Shown here: positions 8,358 to 17,100 of the stretch, piece after piece
Layout: every line of letters begins with the position of its first letter
Numbering within the stretch: the stretch's first letter is position 1
Source: Paraprevotella stercoravium
Lineage (GTDB): Bacteria > Bacteroidota > Bacteroidia > Bacteroidales > Bacteroidaceae
NCBI GenBank assembly: GCA_018883665.1
Contig: JAHLFU010000205.1
Coordinates: 1-33,292 of the forward strand
DNA: 33,292 nucleotides
Direction of reading: 5' to 3'
Position numbers and translations under genes: made by a program
The notes under the pieces: generated by a model
Told to the model about the DNA's origin: nothing
Databases searched by the model: none
Seen by the model: only the letters and a program-made list of their open reading frames with translations

Positions 8358-9278
8358 ATGATTATCGTATTGCTTTGTTTATGGGTGAGCGCCGCATTGG
8401 GCTACATCCTCCGTCGGCACCCCTGGCACTGGGTGTCGTCCATGACTACTTATATCATCTGGCTTCTGCTCTTCCTGCTCGGTATGGAAGTGGGCTCCAA
8501 CCGTACGCTCATCGCCTCACTTGGCACATTGGGCGTGGAGAGTGCCGTGGCAGCCCTGTTTATGGTAACGGGCAGCTGTGTGGCAGCCTTGCTGTTTTAC
8601 AAAAGCATAGGCAAGATGAAACGCGAAAGTGCCGAAACAGGTAACCCGGAAAAGTCTCCATCGCTCTCACATCAGATGAAGGACAGCCTGATTATCGTAG
8701 GTTTCTTTCTGCTAGGACTGGCTTCGGGCTACAGTCTGCCCCGCCCGCCTCTGCCGGCTGACGCCGGATATATCACGCTCTGCGTGCTGATGGGCAGTGT
8801 GGGATTCTCCATCGGACAGAATGACGAGGTGCGCCGCAGCATCCGCCGACTGGACCGCCGACTGATGCTCCTGCCGCTGGTGACGATTCTCGGCACTTGG
8901 GGCGGCATGCTGGCCGTGTGTGCCCTGATTCCCCGCATCGGGATGGCAGACTGGATGGCTGTAGGCTCGGGCTTCGGATACTACTCGCTGTCGGGCATCA
9001 TGATTTCGGAACTGCGCGGAGCGGAAATCGGCACCATAGCGCTGATGAGCAACATCCTGCGCGAAATCATCACACTGGTTGGCGCACCGCTGCTGGCACG
9101 CTGGTTCGGTCCGCTGGCTCCCATCACGGCGGGAGGATGCACCACAGAGGACACTACCCTGCCGGTCATAGCCCGTACCTGCGGACGTGCGCTCGTTCCG
9201 GTAAGCATCTTCCATGGACTTACCATCGACTTCTCCGTACCGTTTCTCATTTCCTTTTTCTGCTCACTGGCCGGATAA
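8358..9278 (+). CDS. lysO: LysO family L-lysine exporter
   Basis: A 306-residue integral inner-membrane protein of the LysO (DUF340, YbjE) family, whose E. coli member exports L-lysine. The N-terminal ~87 residues hold about three hydrophobic segments; a charged linker (~88-110) is followed by the larger second half with conserved stretches GSGFGYYSLSGI and ITAGGCTTEDTTLP, typical of the family. In some relatives these halves are separate genes; here they are fused. The start at 8358 (MIIVLLCLW) is chosen because the frame upstream is polar, low-complexity and crosses AT-rich promoter-like DNA. A GACCTTTG motif sits only 6 bp before this ATG, so the transcript leader may be extremely short or the promoter lies elsewhere. 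It converges on the Crp-like gene with a 4-bp gap. Confidence 0.85.
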   Translation: MIIVLLCLWVSAALGYILRRHPWHWVSSMTTYIIWLLLFLLGMEVGSNRTLIASLGTLGVESAVAALFMVTGSCVAALLFYKSIGKMKRESAETGNPEKSPSLSHQMKDSLIIVGFFLLGLASGYSLPRPPLPADAGYITLCVLMGSVGFSIGQNDEVRRSIRRLDRRLMLLPLVTILGTWGGMLAVCALIPRIGMADWMAVGSGFGYYSLSGIMISELRGAEIGTIALMSNILREIITLVGAPLLARWFGPLAPITAGGCTTEDTTLPVIARTCGRALVPVSIFHGLTIDFSVPFLISFFCSLAG

Positions 9279-9286
9279 CCGGTCAG
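9267..9286. other. Hairpin spanning both convergent stop codons
   Basis: ctggccgg (9267-9274) pairs with ccggtcag (9279-9286) around an ATAA loop, with one G-T pair. The lysO TAA (9276-9278) and the complement of the Crp-gene stop (9283-9285) both lie inside it. There is no T run on either side, so a classic terminator is not shown. Confidence 0.4.
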
Positions 9287-9870
9287 TCCTCCTGTCGTCC
9301 GGCCAGTTCGGCACGGATGCGACTCAGCGACTGGGGAGTGATCCACAAATAAGAGGCAATGTATTTCAGAGGGACATAGAGCAGCAGTTCGGGATTGTCC
9401 TCCAACAGGCGCAGATAGCGCTCCTTGGCACGGGGCACAGCGGTGCTGATGAGCCAGGTTTCCAAATCGAGAAACTGACGTTCGAACAGGATGCGCCCGA
9501 AATTGGCAGCCTGCACCGAACTGGAAAACCATTCCTCCAGCTCTGTACGCGAAATAGCATACAATTCACTGTCGCTCATCGCCTCAATGGTGATGAGCGA
9601 TTTTCGTCTTCCGGCATAGCCCCAGATGGAAAAAACGGCTTCCCCCGCCGAAGCGAACCAAAGGGACTGGTCGGTGCCGTCATCATTCACAAACGACCCG
9701 CGCCAGATGCCGCTGGCAATGATATAGAAATGACTGTTACACTCCCCTTCGCGCACCAGAAAACTACCACGGGGATAGGACACGAGCGTCATGCGCTCAA
9801 GCAGATGAGCGGCATCGTTTGCCGTAATGGCATATTTGCTGCAAAAGCGCTCCAAAACTTCTTGCTTCAT
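9283..9870 (-). CDS. Crp/Fnr-type transcriptional regulator
   Basis: A 195-residue cytoplasmic regulator. Residues ~15-115 form a cyclic-nucleotide-binding-type beta-roll (YPRGSFLVREGECNSHFYIIASG), followed by a dimerisation helix, then a short helix-turn-helix near residues 165-190 (LKYIASYLWITPQSLSRIRAEL). The cysteines seen do not form an Fnr-type Fe-S cluster pattern, and the ligand cannot be predicted. Such short Crp/Fnr-like proteins are very common in Bacteroidales and often control a neighbouring gene; the nearest candidates are lysO (convergent) and the MATE transporter immediately upstream on the same strand. A -7 box overlaps the region just before the MATE stop codon, so it can be transcribed separately. 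Confidence 0.9.
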   Translation of the reverse strand: MKQEVLERFCSKYAITANDAAHLLERMTLVSYPRGSFLVREGECNSHFYIIASGIWRGSFVNDDGTDQSLWFASAGEAVFSIWGYAGRRKSLITIEAMSDSELYAISRTELEEWFSSSVQAANFGRILFERQFLDLETWLISTAVPRAKERYLRLLEDNPELLLYVPLKYIASYLWITPQSLSRIRAELAGRQED

Positions 9871-9898
9871 CGGATTTTCTCATGATTCTTTCCTCCGG

Positions 9899-9929
9899 CA
9901 AAGATAGCCATCATTTCTCTCGGCGGCAA
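9899..9929 (-). promoter_or_regulatory. Promoter for the Crp/Fnr-like gene
   Basis: On the minus strand TTG (9929-9927) is followed after 20 bases by TATCTTTG (9906-9899), close to the Bacteroidota consensus. It overlaps the 3' end of the MATE gene and lies 28 bp before the regulator's ATG. Confidence 0.6.
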
Positions 9930-11263
9930 TAAACGGTGACCAAAAAAAGAAACGTCAGCAACTCGGCCATCGGTACGGCCAGCCAGATACCGGCAGCACC
10001 TAACCAAAGAGGAAGCAGCCCGAAGCAAAGCACAATAAAGACAAAGCCGCGCAACAGAGTGATGAGCAAGGCCATGCGGTCGCGCTCCAGACTCTGAAAA
10101 TAGCCGATGCTCACAATATTCACGCCAAAGAATACAAAGCCGCAGGCAAACAGGGGCAGTCCCTCCACGGCCAGAGCATAGGCCGGATAATGGGGCTCGA
10201 GAAACCAACGGACAATCTGGGGACTGAACAGGGCGGTGACCGCCAGACAGAGCGCTCCGGCGGCTACGGCAGTAATCAGCGCCTGGCGCAAAGCCTGATG
10301 CACGCGCCCGCACGCACCGCATCCGTGATTGTAGCTCAGAATGGGCTGTGCCGACTGGGCAATAGCATTATAGACCATAAAGATGATGGGAAAGAAGTAG
10401 CAGGCTATGCTGAATGCAGCCACTCCGTCCTCATACAGATAGTGCATGAACACGTAGTTTCCTACAAACATCATGGTGGCAATAGCTGCCTCACAAAGGA
10501 AAGAGGATAGCCCCAGACGCATTATGGTGCGGGTGTGGCGGCACAACTGGCGCCATCCGCTACGGGTACGTTGCAAAGACATCAGACGCAAGGTGATGGT
10601 GGGACGCAACAGATAACCCACAATCATCAGCGCACCGAGTATATAGCCCAGACTGGTGGCCAGAGCCGCGCCCATCATGCCCCACCCCAGTCCGAAAATG
10701 AACCAGTAGTCGAGAGCGATATTTATGAGTGCGGGCACCACATTGCAGAGCATGGCATAACGGGGCGACCCGTCGAGCCGCACAAAGAACATACCCGAAT
10801 TGAGCAGAGCGCTGAACACAAAGAAAGGCAGGAACCAGTGCATATATTCCAAGGCCAAGGGGAGCAGACGCTCCGAACTGCCGAAAAAACGGGCCACCTG
10901 AGGGGAAAAACAGAGTACTATACCCCAAAGCAAAATCAACAGCAGCGAACCGACATACACCGACTGCGTAATGTAGGCACGGGCCAGACGCTCCCTACCA
11001 CGCGAAAGGGCTATGGAAGCGGCAACCGAAGCGCCCACTCCGAACATCAGTCCGATACCGGTATTTATCAGGAACAAAGGGGCTGTGATATTTACTGCAG
11101 CCAGAGCATCACTACCGATACCGCGCCCCACAAAAATACCATCAGTAATGACGAAAACGGCCGAAAAGACCATTCCCAACAGCGTGGGGAAAAACAGTTT
11201 GCGAAACAGGCGCGACACTTCCATCGTGCCGAAATCAAGCGTTTCCTTCACATTCTCTTTCAT
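9911..11263 (-). CDS. MATE family efflux transporter
   Basis: A 450-residue polytopic inner-membrane protein of the multi-antimicrobial extrusion family, exchanging Na+ or H+ for drugs or metabolites. About twelve hydrophobic segments are visible in two related halves. The first half has the MepA-like stretch DALAAVNITAPLFLINTGIGLMFG split by the usual small residues, followed by GVGASVAASIALSRG. The start MKENVKETLDF at 11263 is chosen over the longer open frame (to 11440) because the extra 59 residues are non-hydrophobic, and the longer frame would run back through the -7 box (11289-11296) and the suf terminator. The substrate cannot be predicted. The Crp-like gene follows 40 bp downstream and may be partly co-transcribed. 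Confidence 0.9.
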   Translation of the reverse strand: MKENVKETLDFGTMEVSRLFRKLFFPTLLGMVFSAVFVITDGIFVGRGIGSDALAAVNITAPLFLINTGIGLMFGVGASVAASIALSRGRERLARAYITQSVYVGSLLLILLWGIVLCFSPQVARFFGSSERLLPLALEYMHWFLPFFVFSALLNSGMFFVRLDGSPRYAMLCNVVPALINIALDYWFIFGLGWGMMGAALATSLGYILGALMIVGYLLRPTITLRLMSLQRTRSGWRQLCRHTRTIMRLGLSSFLCEAAIATMMFVGNYVFMHYLYEDGVAAFSIACYFFPIIFMVYNAIAQSAQPILSYNHGCGACGRVHQALRQALITAVAAGALCLAVTALFSPQIVRWFLEPHYPAYALAVEGLPLFACGFVFFGVNIVSIGYFQSLERDRMALLITLLRGFVFIVLCFGLLPLWLGAAGIWLAVPMAELLTFLFLVTVYCRREK

Positions 11264-11288
11264 AAACTTCCTACTCTTTTTTTGACGG

Positions 11289-11296
11289 CAAATGTA
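11289..11296 (-). promoter_or_regulatory. Bacteroidota -7 box for the MATE gene
   Basis: The minus strand reads TACATTTG, matching TAnnTTTG, 25 bp upstream of the chosen ATG. It supports the shorter protein. No clear -33 element. Confidence 0.5.
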
Positions 11297-11372
11297 GGAA
11301 GGGGAAACGGCATAACGCTTCACATTTGGTAAAAAATGCGTTGTGCCTCTAAAAAAGATTACTGATGTTTTC

Positions 11373-11436
11373 ATAAAAAAACAGCCGTATTCCACAGTTC
11401 TGGCCATGAGACACAGAACCTTAGAATACGGCTGCT
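11373..11436 (-). terminator. Long-stem intrinsic terminator of the suf operon
   Basis: On the minus strand CAGCCGTATTC (11434-11424) pairs with its complement (11392-11382), followed by a run of seven T. The large loop (11393-11423) itself contains a GTTCTG/CAGAAC inner stem, giving a two-tier hairpin. It lies about 40 bp after the sufS stop. Confidence 0.8.
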
Positions 11437-11474
11437 TCAAAAAGATTATATCGCGTATTACTTTCTAAAAGGAA

Positions 11475-12692
11475 TCAGAACATACGGGCCACACGGCGAA
11501 TACCGGCTACCAGCGCATCGACTTCCTCAAAGGTGTTGTAAAGACCGAAGCTGGCGCGCACGGTGCCTTCGATGCCCATACGGCGCATCAGCGGCTCGGC
11601 ACAGTGGTGACCGGTGCGCACGGCAATGCCCAGACGGTCGAGCAATGTACCTAAATCCAGATGATGGATATCGCCCACCAGGAAGGAAATCACGGCATCC
11701 TTGTGCTTTGGCGTACCGATGAAGCGCATACCTTCAATAGTGGCCATCTGCTCCATGGCATAATCAGTAAGCGCCTGTTCATGGGCATAGATATTGTCCA
11801 TACCCAAAGCGGTTACGTAGGCCAACGCGTGAGCCAAACCAGTAGTCGCTACATAATCGGGAGTTCCGGCTTCGAACTTATAAGGAAGCTCGTTGAATGT
11901 GGTGCGTTCGAAACTGACATTCTGAATCATCTCACCGCCACCCATATAAGGAGGCAGGCGGTCGAGCCATTCTTCCTTGCCATAAAGCACACCGATACCC
12001 GTAGGACCGTAGATCTTATGTCCGCTGAATGCAAAGAAATCGCAATCCAAATCCTGCACGTCTACCGCAAAGTGAGGGGTACTCTGGGCACCGTCTACCA
12101 GCACGGGGACTCCGTGGTCATGAGCCGTACGAATCATCTCTTTCACGGGATTTACTGTACCGAGCACATTGCTCACGTGGGTGATGCTCACCAGACGGGT
12201 GCGCTCGTTAAACAGCTTTTCGTATTCGTCCAGACGGAGCTCGCCTTCGTCGGTAATGGGAATCACGCGCAGACGGATGCCTTTGCGAGCCTGAACCAAC
12301 TGCCAGCTCACAATGTTGGAGTGATGTTCCATCTCGCTTACGATCACTTCATCGCCTTCCTTCAGAATGGCATCGCCAAAGGTCGTAGCCACCAGATTAA
12401 TACTTTCTGTGGTGCCGCGGGTAAAGACTATCTCAGCAGTGGAGCGAGCATTCAGAAAGCGGCGCACAGTTTCACGGGCCTGCTCATGCAGTTCAGTAGC
12501 CTGCTGTGAAAGGAAATGCACTCCGCGATGCACATTGGCATTCACATTATAGTATTCGTGTGTCATGGCTTCCACCACCGAGCGGGGTTTCTGTGTCGTA
12601 GCTCCGTTGTCCAGATAGACTAAAGGTTTGCCATATACTTCACGTCCTAAAATAGGAAATTCCTCGCGAATCTTGTTAATATCGTAACTCAT
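11475..12692 (-). CDS. sufS: Cysteine desulfurase SufS
   Basis: PLP-dependent group II cysteine desulfurase that takes sulfur from L-cysteine and passes it as persulfide towards the SufBCD scaffold; cytoplasmic. The 405-residue protein has the PLP lysine K226 in SGHKIYGPTG and the persulfide cysteine C364 in RTGHHCAEP; both numbers equal those of E. coli SufS. LDNGATTQKP at the N-terminus and RGTTESIN are also conserved. It is the last gene of the operon, after sufD, and is closed by a terminator. No sufE or sufU, the usual sulfur-relay partner, lies in this window, so the partner must be encoded elsewhere. Confidence 0.97.
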   Translation of the reverse strand: MSYDINKIREEFPILGREVYGKPLVYLDNGATTQKPRSVVEAMTHEYYNVNANVHRGVHFLSQQATELHEQARETVRRFLNARSTAEIVFTRGTTESINLVATTFGDAILKEGDEVIVSEMEHHSNIVSWQLVQARKGIRLRVIPITDEGELRLDEYEKLFNERTRLVSITHVSNVLGTVNPVKEMIRTAHDHGVPVLVDGAQSTPHFAVDVQDLDCDFFAFSGHKIYGPTGIGVLYGKEEWLDRLPPYMGGGEMIQNVSFERTTFNELPYKFEAGTPDYVATTGLAHALAYVTALGMDNIYAHEQALTDYAMEQMATIEGMRFIGTPKHKDAVISFLVGDIHHLDLGTLLDRLGIAVRTGHHCAEPLMRRMGIEGTVRASFGLYNTFEEVDALVAGIRRVARMF

Positions 12693-12729
12693 AATTTTCT
12701 CTTGTTTTCTTATATCATTTTTCTCCAGA

Positions 12730-12752
12730 CCGGAGTGTGGTGCGCCATCCGG
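12730..12752. other. Small intercistronic hairpin between sufD and sufS
   Basis: ccgga (12730-12734) and tccgg (12748-12752) enclose tgg/cca, giving a GC-rich interrupted stem in the 76-bp sufD-sufS gap. No T run directly follows on the minus strand. It might affect RNA stability, but this is inference only. Confidence 0.3.
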
Positions 12753-12768
12753 AACCGGCCTTTTCCGC

Positions 12769-14112
12769 CTACTTGCAGATCTTGCAACCGGAACAACGGC
12801 TCAGCTCGCCACGGAAACGCTTCTCCACCAGATGATGCAGACGGTCGCGCAGCGCATCGATGGCGATGCAATCAATCACTTCGCCAACAAAGGCAAAGCG
12901 CAGAAGCATCTGGGCCTCTTCACGCGAGATACCGCGCTGCTGCATGTAGAACAAAGCCTGCTCGTTCAACTGTCCCACAGTAGAACCGTGACTACACTTC
13001 ACATCGTCGGCATATATTTCGAGCATAGGCTGTGCATACATACGGGCCTCCTTGGTAGCGCACAGATTGGCGTTGCGCTCGTTGGAAACAGTGTGCTGTG
13101 CGTTCTCGCGCACCAGAATACGGCCGGCAAAGGCACCTACGGCCTGATTGTCGAGCACATATTTATAGAGCTGGTTGCTGGTGCAATGGCTCACACGATG
13201 GTCAATCAAGGTGTTGTGATCCACATGCTGCTGCTTGTCAGCAATAACACAACCGTAGAGGTTGGTCTCGGCACGCTCGCCCGAAAGGGTCACTTCACTG
13301 CGGTTGCGGGTCAGTCCGTTGTGCAGGGTGATGGTATTGAGCGACACGTTGCTGTCGGCCTGCTGGTCTACATACAGATTGCCGAAGCGTTTGTTCTTCA
13401 CATGGGTTTCCTCCAGTTCATAGAGTTGCAGACGGGCATTGTTTCCGACATATACCTCAGCGATCTGGGTGGTCAGGAACGAACGGTCATCGGCTGCATG
13501 GTCACAAAACAGAATGCGAGCCTCAGCGTTGTCTTCCAACACGATGAGTACACGACGGTTCACCATCAGGTCTACATCCGAACGCAGGATATTCACAATC
13601 TGCAAAGTGCGCTCGGCCACAACGCCACGAGGCACATACACAAAGAGTCCGTCCTGAGCCAACATGGTGTTCAGCGCATTGAGAGCGTCTTTTCCCGTGC
13701 GGGCCTGCTTGCCGTAATAACGGGCCACCAAGTCCGGATACTGTTGCGCCGCTTCGCGCAGAGAGCAGACGATCATTCCCTCGGGCAAGGCCACCGCAGG
13801 TTGTATCTTGCTAAAAAAGGCATCGTTCACCATAAAATAAAGCGAGGTGCTCAGATTGGGAACGTCGCACTTGAACACTTCATAAGGATTGACCGGAATG
13901 TCCAGACGATTCAGGTTCACTCCGTAATCGGGTGCAAAGGCAGCCGCCACATCAGTGTACTTGTAGCGCTCCACCTTCTGCGTGGGAAATCCCTGCTGAA
14001 GAAAATCCTGAAATGCCTGTTCGCGCAGGGCATTCAGGACCGGAGCACTGTGGCTGTCGATCATCGTGCGGCACTGGCGGAACAGATCGATATATTGTTG
14101 TTCACTATTCAT
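12769..14112 (-). CDS. sufD: Fe-S cluster scaffold subunit SufD
   Basis: Partner of SufB in the SufBC2D scaffold on which nascent Fe-S clusters are built; cytoplasmic. The 447-residue protein has the SufB/SufD beta-helix core, and the motif KCSHGSTVGQL contains H375, equivalent to the E. coli SufD histidine (H360) implicated in cluster assembly. The core is followed by the conserved LFYMQQRGI and FVGEVIDCI helices. Unusual compared with E. coli SufD, the protein ends in RCSGCKICK, a CxxCxxC tail (C440, C443, C446) that could bind a metal or cluster. It begins 24 bp after the sufC stop. Confidence 0.94.
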   Translation of the reverse strand: MNSEQQYIDLFRQCRTMIDSHSAPVLNALREQAFQDFLQQGFPTQKVERYKYTDVAAAFAPDYGVNLNRLDIPVNPYEVFKCDVPNLSTSLYFMVNDAFFSKIQPAVALPEGMIVCSLREAAQQYPDLVARYYGKQARTGKDALNALNTMLAQDGLFVYVPRGVVAERTLQIVNILRSDVDLMVNRRVLIVLEDNAEARILFCDHAADDRSFLTTQIAEVYVGNNARLQLYELEETHVKNKRFGNLYVDQQADSNVSLNTITLHNGLTRNRSEVTLSGERAETNLYGCVIADKQQHVDHNTLIDHRVSHCTSNQLYKYVLDNQAVGAFAGRILVRENAQHTVSNERNANLCATKEARMYAQPMLEIYADDVKCSHGSTVGQLNEQALFYMQQRGISREEAQMLLRFAFVGEVIDCIAIDALRDRLHHLVEKRFRGELSRCSGCKICK

Positions 14113-14136
14113 TCTTTCTTCGTTTTTTAATTCAAA

Positions 14137-14892
14137 CTATGCCTCCAACTCGGCCTTGATCCAATCAAAACCCTTGTTCTCAATCTCCAAAGCCAGTTCC
14201 GGGCCACCGGTCTTCACAATGCGTCCGTTCAGCAGCACGTGTACGATGTCCGGTTTCAGATAGTCCAACAGACGCTGATAGTGAGTAATTACCAGAGCAC
14301 TGGTCTCGGGAGTACGCAATTTGTTGAATCCTTCGGCCACAATGCGCAGAGCATCTACATCCAGACCGGAATCGGTTTCGTCCAGAATGCTGAGTGTCGG
14401 CTCAAGCATCGCCATCTGGAAGATCTCATTGCGCTTCTTCTCACCACCGGAGAATCCTTCGTTCACCGAGCGGTTGGCCAGTTTGCTGTCCAGTTCTACA
14501 ATCTTACGCTTTTCACGCATCATCTTCAAGAAGTCGCCGGCACTCATCGGCTCCTGACCGAGATACTGACGCTTGGCATTGATGGCGGCACGCATGAAGT
14601 TTACCATAGACACCCCCGGAATCTCCACCGGCTGCTGGAAGGAAAGGAACAATCCCTCGTGAGCACGCTCTTCGGGCTTCATGGCCAAAAGGTCCTTACC
14701 GTTGAAGGTAATACTTCCGGAAGTCACCTCATAAGCCGGATTACCCACCAGTACATTGCTCAGGGTACTCTTACCAGCACCGTTCTGCCCCATCAAGGCG
14801 TGAATCTCGCCCGGATTAACCGTCAAATTGATTCCTTTCAATATCTCTTTGCCATTGATGCTGGCATGTAAGTCTTTTATCTCTAACATCAT
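14137..14892 (-). CDS. sufC: Fe-S assembly ATPase SufC
   Basis: ABC-type ATPase of the SufBC2D complex; its ATP-driven dimerisation reshapes SufB-SufD during cluster assembly. 251 residues, typical. Walker A is GQNGAGKST (residues 35-43, K41), the ABC signature is FSGGEKKR, and Walker B plus D-loop is LSILDETDSGLD, with a later switch histidine in VITHYQR. No membrane segments, as expected for this soluble ABC protein. The gene opens with two adjacent ATG codons (14892 and 14889); either start is possible. It lies between sufB (48 bp upstream) and sufD in one transcription unit. Confidence 0.97.
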   Translation of the reverse strand: MMLEIKDLHASINGKEILKGINLTVNPGEIHALMGQNGAGKSTLSNVLVGNPAYEVTSGSITFNGKDLLAMKPEERAHEGLFLSFQQPVEIPGVSMVNFMRAAINAKRQYLGQEPMSAGDFLKMMREKRKIVELDSKLANRSVNEGFSGGEKKRNEIFQMAMLEPTLSILDETDSGLDVDALRIVAEGFNKLRTPETSALVITHYQRLLDYLKPDIVHVLLNGRIVKTGGPELALEIENKGFDWIKAELEA

Positions 14893-14940
14893 AATAGTCG
14901 TTGATTTTATCGAAAAATAAACATGGTCCCATAACGGACT

Positions 14941-16392
14941 TTATCCTACCGTACCTTCAAGAGATACATTCAGGAGTTTCTGAGCCTCAACAGCAAACTC
15001 CATCGGCAGTTTGTTGATTACATCCTTGGCATATCCGTTAACGATCAGTCCCACGGCCTCCTCGGTCGGAATACCGCGCTGGTTGCAGTAGAACAGCTGT
15101 TCCTCGGAAATCTTCGAAGTGGTAGCTTCATGCTCCACAATAGCGGTGTCGTTGTGCACATCCATATAAGGGAAGGTATGTGCTCCGCAGGTGCTGCCCA
15201 ACAGGAGCGAGTCGCAAGAACTGTAATTGCGCGCTCCGTCGGCTCCCGGTGCCACACGCACCAGTCCGCGATAAGAGTTCTGGCTCTTTCCGGCAGAGAT
15301 ACCTTTACTGATGATAGTACTCTTGGTGTTCTTGCCCAAATGTATCATCTTCGTACCGGTATCGGCCTGCTGATAGTTGTTGGTCACAGCCACGCTATAG
15401 AACTCTGCCTGCGAATTGTCACCGCTGAGCACACAGCTGGGGTATTTCCAGGTAATGGCCGAACCGGTTTCTACCTGTGTCCAGGAAAGCTTACTGTTGG
15501 CTCCACGCAGATGACCGCGCTTGGTCACCAGATTGAGTACACCGCCCTTGCCCTCGGCATCACCGGGATACCAGTTCTGCACGGTGCTGTATTTCACCTC
15601 GGCATTCTCATTCACCACAATCTCCACGATAGCGGCGTGCAACTGATTTTCGTCGCGCATCGGTGCAGTACATCCCTCCAGATAGGAAACGTAACCGCCA
15701 TCGTCACAAACGATAAGCGTACGCTCAAACTGTCCCGTATTACGCGCATTGATACGGAAATAGGTAGACAATTCCATCGGACAACGCACGCCCTTCGGGA
15801 TATACACAAACGAACCGTCGCTGAACACAGCTGAGTTCAAAGCCGCAAAGAAATTATCCCGATAAGGCACTACCGTACCCAAATACTGTTTCACCAGATC
15901 GGGATACTCACGCACGGCCTCACTGATGGAACAGAAGATGATGCCACGCTCGGAAAGTTTCTCTTTAAAGGTTGTCTTTACGGATACAGAGTCCATCACG
16001 GCATCAACAGCCGTGCCACTCAGAGCCAGACGCTCCTCCAAAGGAATTCCTAACTTATCGAAAGTCTTCATCAGCTCGGGATCAATCTCATCCAGACTCT
16101 TCGGACCATCCTTCTTTCCTTTTGTCGGATCAGCATAGTACGAAATGCCCTGATAATCGATCTCCGGCATTTTCAGATGCCCCCACTCCGGCTGCTTCAT
16201 TGTGAGCCAGTGACGGAAGGCCTTGAGGCGGAACTCAAGCATCCATTCCGGTTCTTCCTTTTTTGAAGAAATCAGACGGACTACATCTTCGTTCAAGCCC
16301 TTTTCTATGATTTCAGTCTGTATGTCCGTGGTAAAGCCGTATTCGTATTTCTTCTCGGCAACCTCTTTTACAAACTTGTTTTTCTCTTCCAT
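14941..16392 (-). CDS. sufB: Fe-S cluster scaffold subunit SufB
   Basis: Main scaffold subunit of SufBC2D, receiving persulfide sulfur and iron. 483 residues, normal length. C402 in STCGAHTFPYMD corresponds to the essential E. coli SufB cysteine C405; the following conserved IVEHEATTSKISEEQLFY segment is intact, as are IPKGVRCPMELSTYFRIN and the beta-helix core. It is the first gene of the operon, with a -7 box 40 bp upstream. No SufA or SufR-like regulator is adjacent. An iron- or redox-dependent operator could not be recognised. Confidence 0.97.
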   Translation of the reverse strand: MEEKNKFVKEVAEKKYEYGFTTDIQTEIIEKGLNEDVVRLISSKKEEPEWMLEFRLKAFRHWLTMKQPEWGHLKMPEIDYQGISYYADPTKGKKDGPKSLDEIDPELMKTFDKLGIPLEERLALSGTAVDAVMDSVSVKTTFKEKLSERGIIFCSISEAVREYPDLVKQYLGTVVPYRDNFFAALNSAVFSDGSFVYIPKGVRCPMELSTYFRINARNTGQFERTLIVCDDGGYVSYLEGCTAPMRDENQLHAAIVEIVVNENAEVKYSTVQNWYPGDAEGKGGVLNLVTKRGHLRGANSKLSWTQVETGSAITWKYPSCVLSGDNSQAEFYSVAVTNNYQQADTGTKMIHLGKNTKSTIISKGISAGKSQNSYRGLVRVAPGADGARNYSSCDSLLLGSTCGAHTFPYMDVHNDTAIVEHEATTSKISEEQLFYCNQRGIPTEEAVGLIVNGYAKDVINKLPMEFAVEAQKLLNVSLEGTVG

Positions 16393-16431
16393 GAATTAAT
16401 CTATTGAGCTATTAAATATATTGCGAAGTTA

Positions 16432-16439
16432 CAAATATA
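16432..16439 (-). promoter_or_regulatory. Bacteroidota -7 box for sufBCDS
   Basis: The minus strand reads TATATTTG, matching TAnnTTTG, 40 bp upstream of the sufB ATG. It lies just after the terminator of the preceding operon, consistent with a separate suf promoter. The surrounding DNA is very AT-rich, which weakens the call. Confidence 0.5.
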
Positions 16440-16452
16440 TAGATTATATTTC

Positions 16453-16497
16453 AAAAAGAGGAATGCAGTCTGTCTTTATTGACAGACCTGCATTCCT
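16453..16497 (-). terminator. Terminator of the rimP-nusA-infB-cvpA operon
   Basis: A long stem (16459-16474 with 16481-16497, one unpaired base) and a six-base loop, followed on the minus strand by TCTTTTTGAAA. It lies 18 bp past the cvpA stop codon and just before the suf promoter. Confidence 0.85.
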
Positions 16498-16515
16498 GCT
16501 CTTCGTAGTATCTTT

Positions 16516-17100
16516 TTAATACTCATCGGGTTGGGTTATATCCTGAGAAGATTCTTTCTCCTCTGAATCCTTGACCACACCGGAATCTGACTGCCCTTCT
16601 TCGGATGCATCAGAAGCAGGCAGACTATTCCAGGTAGCTTTCAAACAACGAAACAGCATAGCTCCCGAATCGGCCACGGGACGTACCAGAAGCGACTGCT
16701 CCGTACTCTGCGGACTGATCCATTGGAAAGCCGTAAGCACATGCAGCAGACAACTTAGTACAATGCCATATTTCAAGATACCTATTCCGGCACCCGCCAG
16801 ACGGTTTATCCCGCCCAGACAAAGGCCTTCAGCTGTTTTCGTAAGCAGGAAAGCGACAACAGACAGCGCCATCGGCACTCCTACCCAGATCAGGATAAAA
16901 GCCAGCACACGTGCCGCTGTCTGCGGTGCTCCAAGCTGCGGCGCCATCCAGTCGCCCAAAGCGGCATACAACATACGCGCTACCAGCAGTCCTGCCAGCA
17001 CTCCGCCGATGGAAACCAACTGCCGGAACAGTCCGCCGCTCCAGCCCTTAATGGCTCCCCACAGGAGTACAATCACCAGAATCAGATCGATTGTTGTCAT
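16516..17100 (-). CDS. CvpA family membrane protein
   Basis: A 194-residue protein with four hydrophobic segments in the first ~130 residues, starting TIDLILVIVLLWGAIKGWSGG, the typical opening of the CvpA family (named for colicin V production in E. coli, where loss also affects purF expression). The molecular function of the family is not settled. The last ~45 residues are a polar, Ser/Asp/Glu-rich tail (from about PASDASEEG) that is probably disordered and cytoplasmic. Its ATG overlaps the infB TAA by one base, so translation is coupled to the end of infB. It is the final gene before the operon terminator. Confidence 0.87.
   Translation of the reverse strand: MTTIDLILVIVLLWGAIKGWSGGLFRQLVSIGGVLAGLLVARMLYAALGDWMAPQLGAPQTAARVLAFILIWVGVPMALSVVAFLLTKTAEGLCLGGINRLAGAGIGILKYGIVLSCLLHVLTAFQWISPQSTEQSLLVRPVADSGAMLFRCLKATWNSLPASDASEEGQSDSGVVKDSEEKESSQDITQPDEY

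Noticed and set aside
12832..14130. 432-codon open frame on + opposite sufD
   Set aside because: Antisense shadow arising from codon use in sufD, which has clear conserved motifs; no promoter for it was seen.
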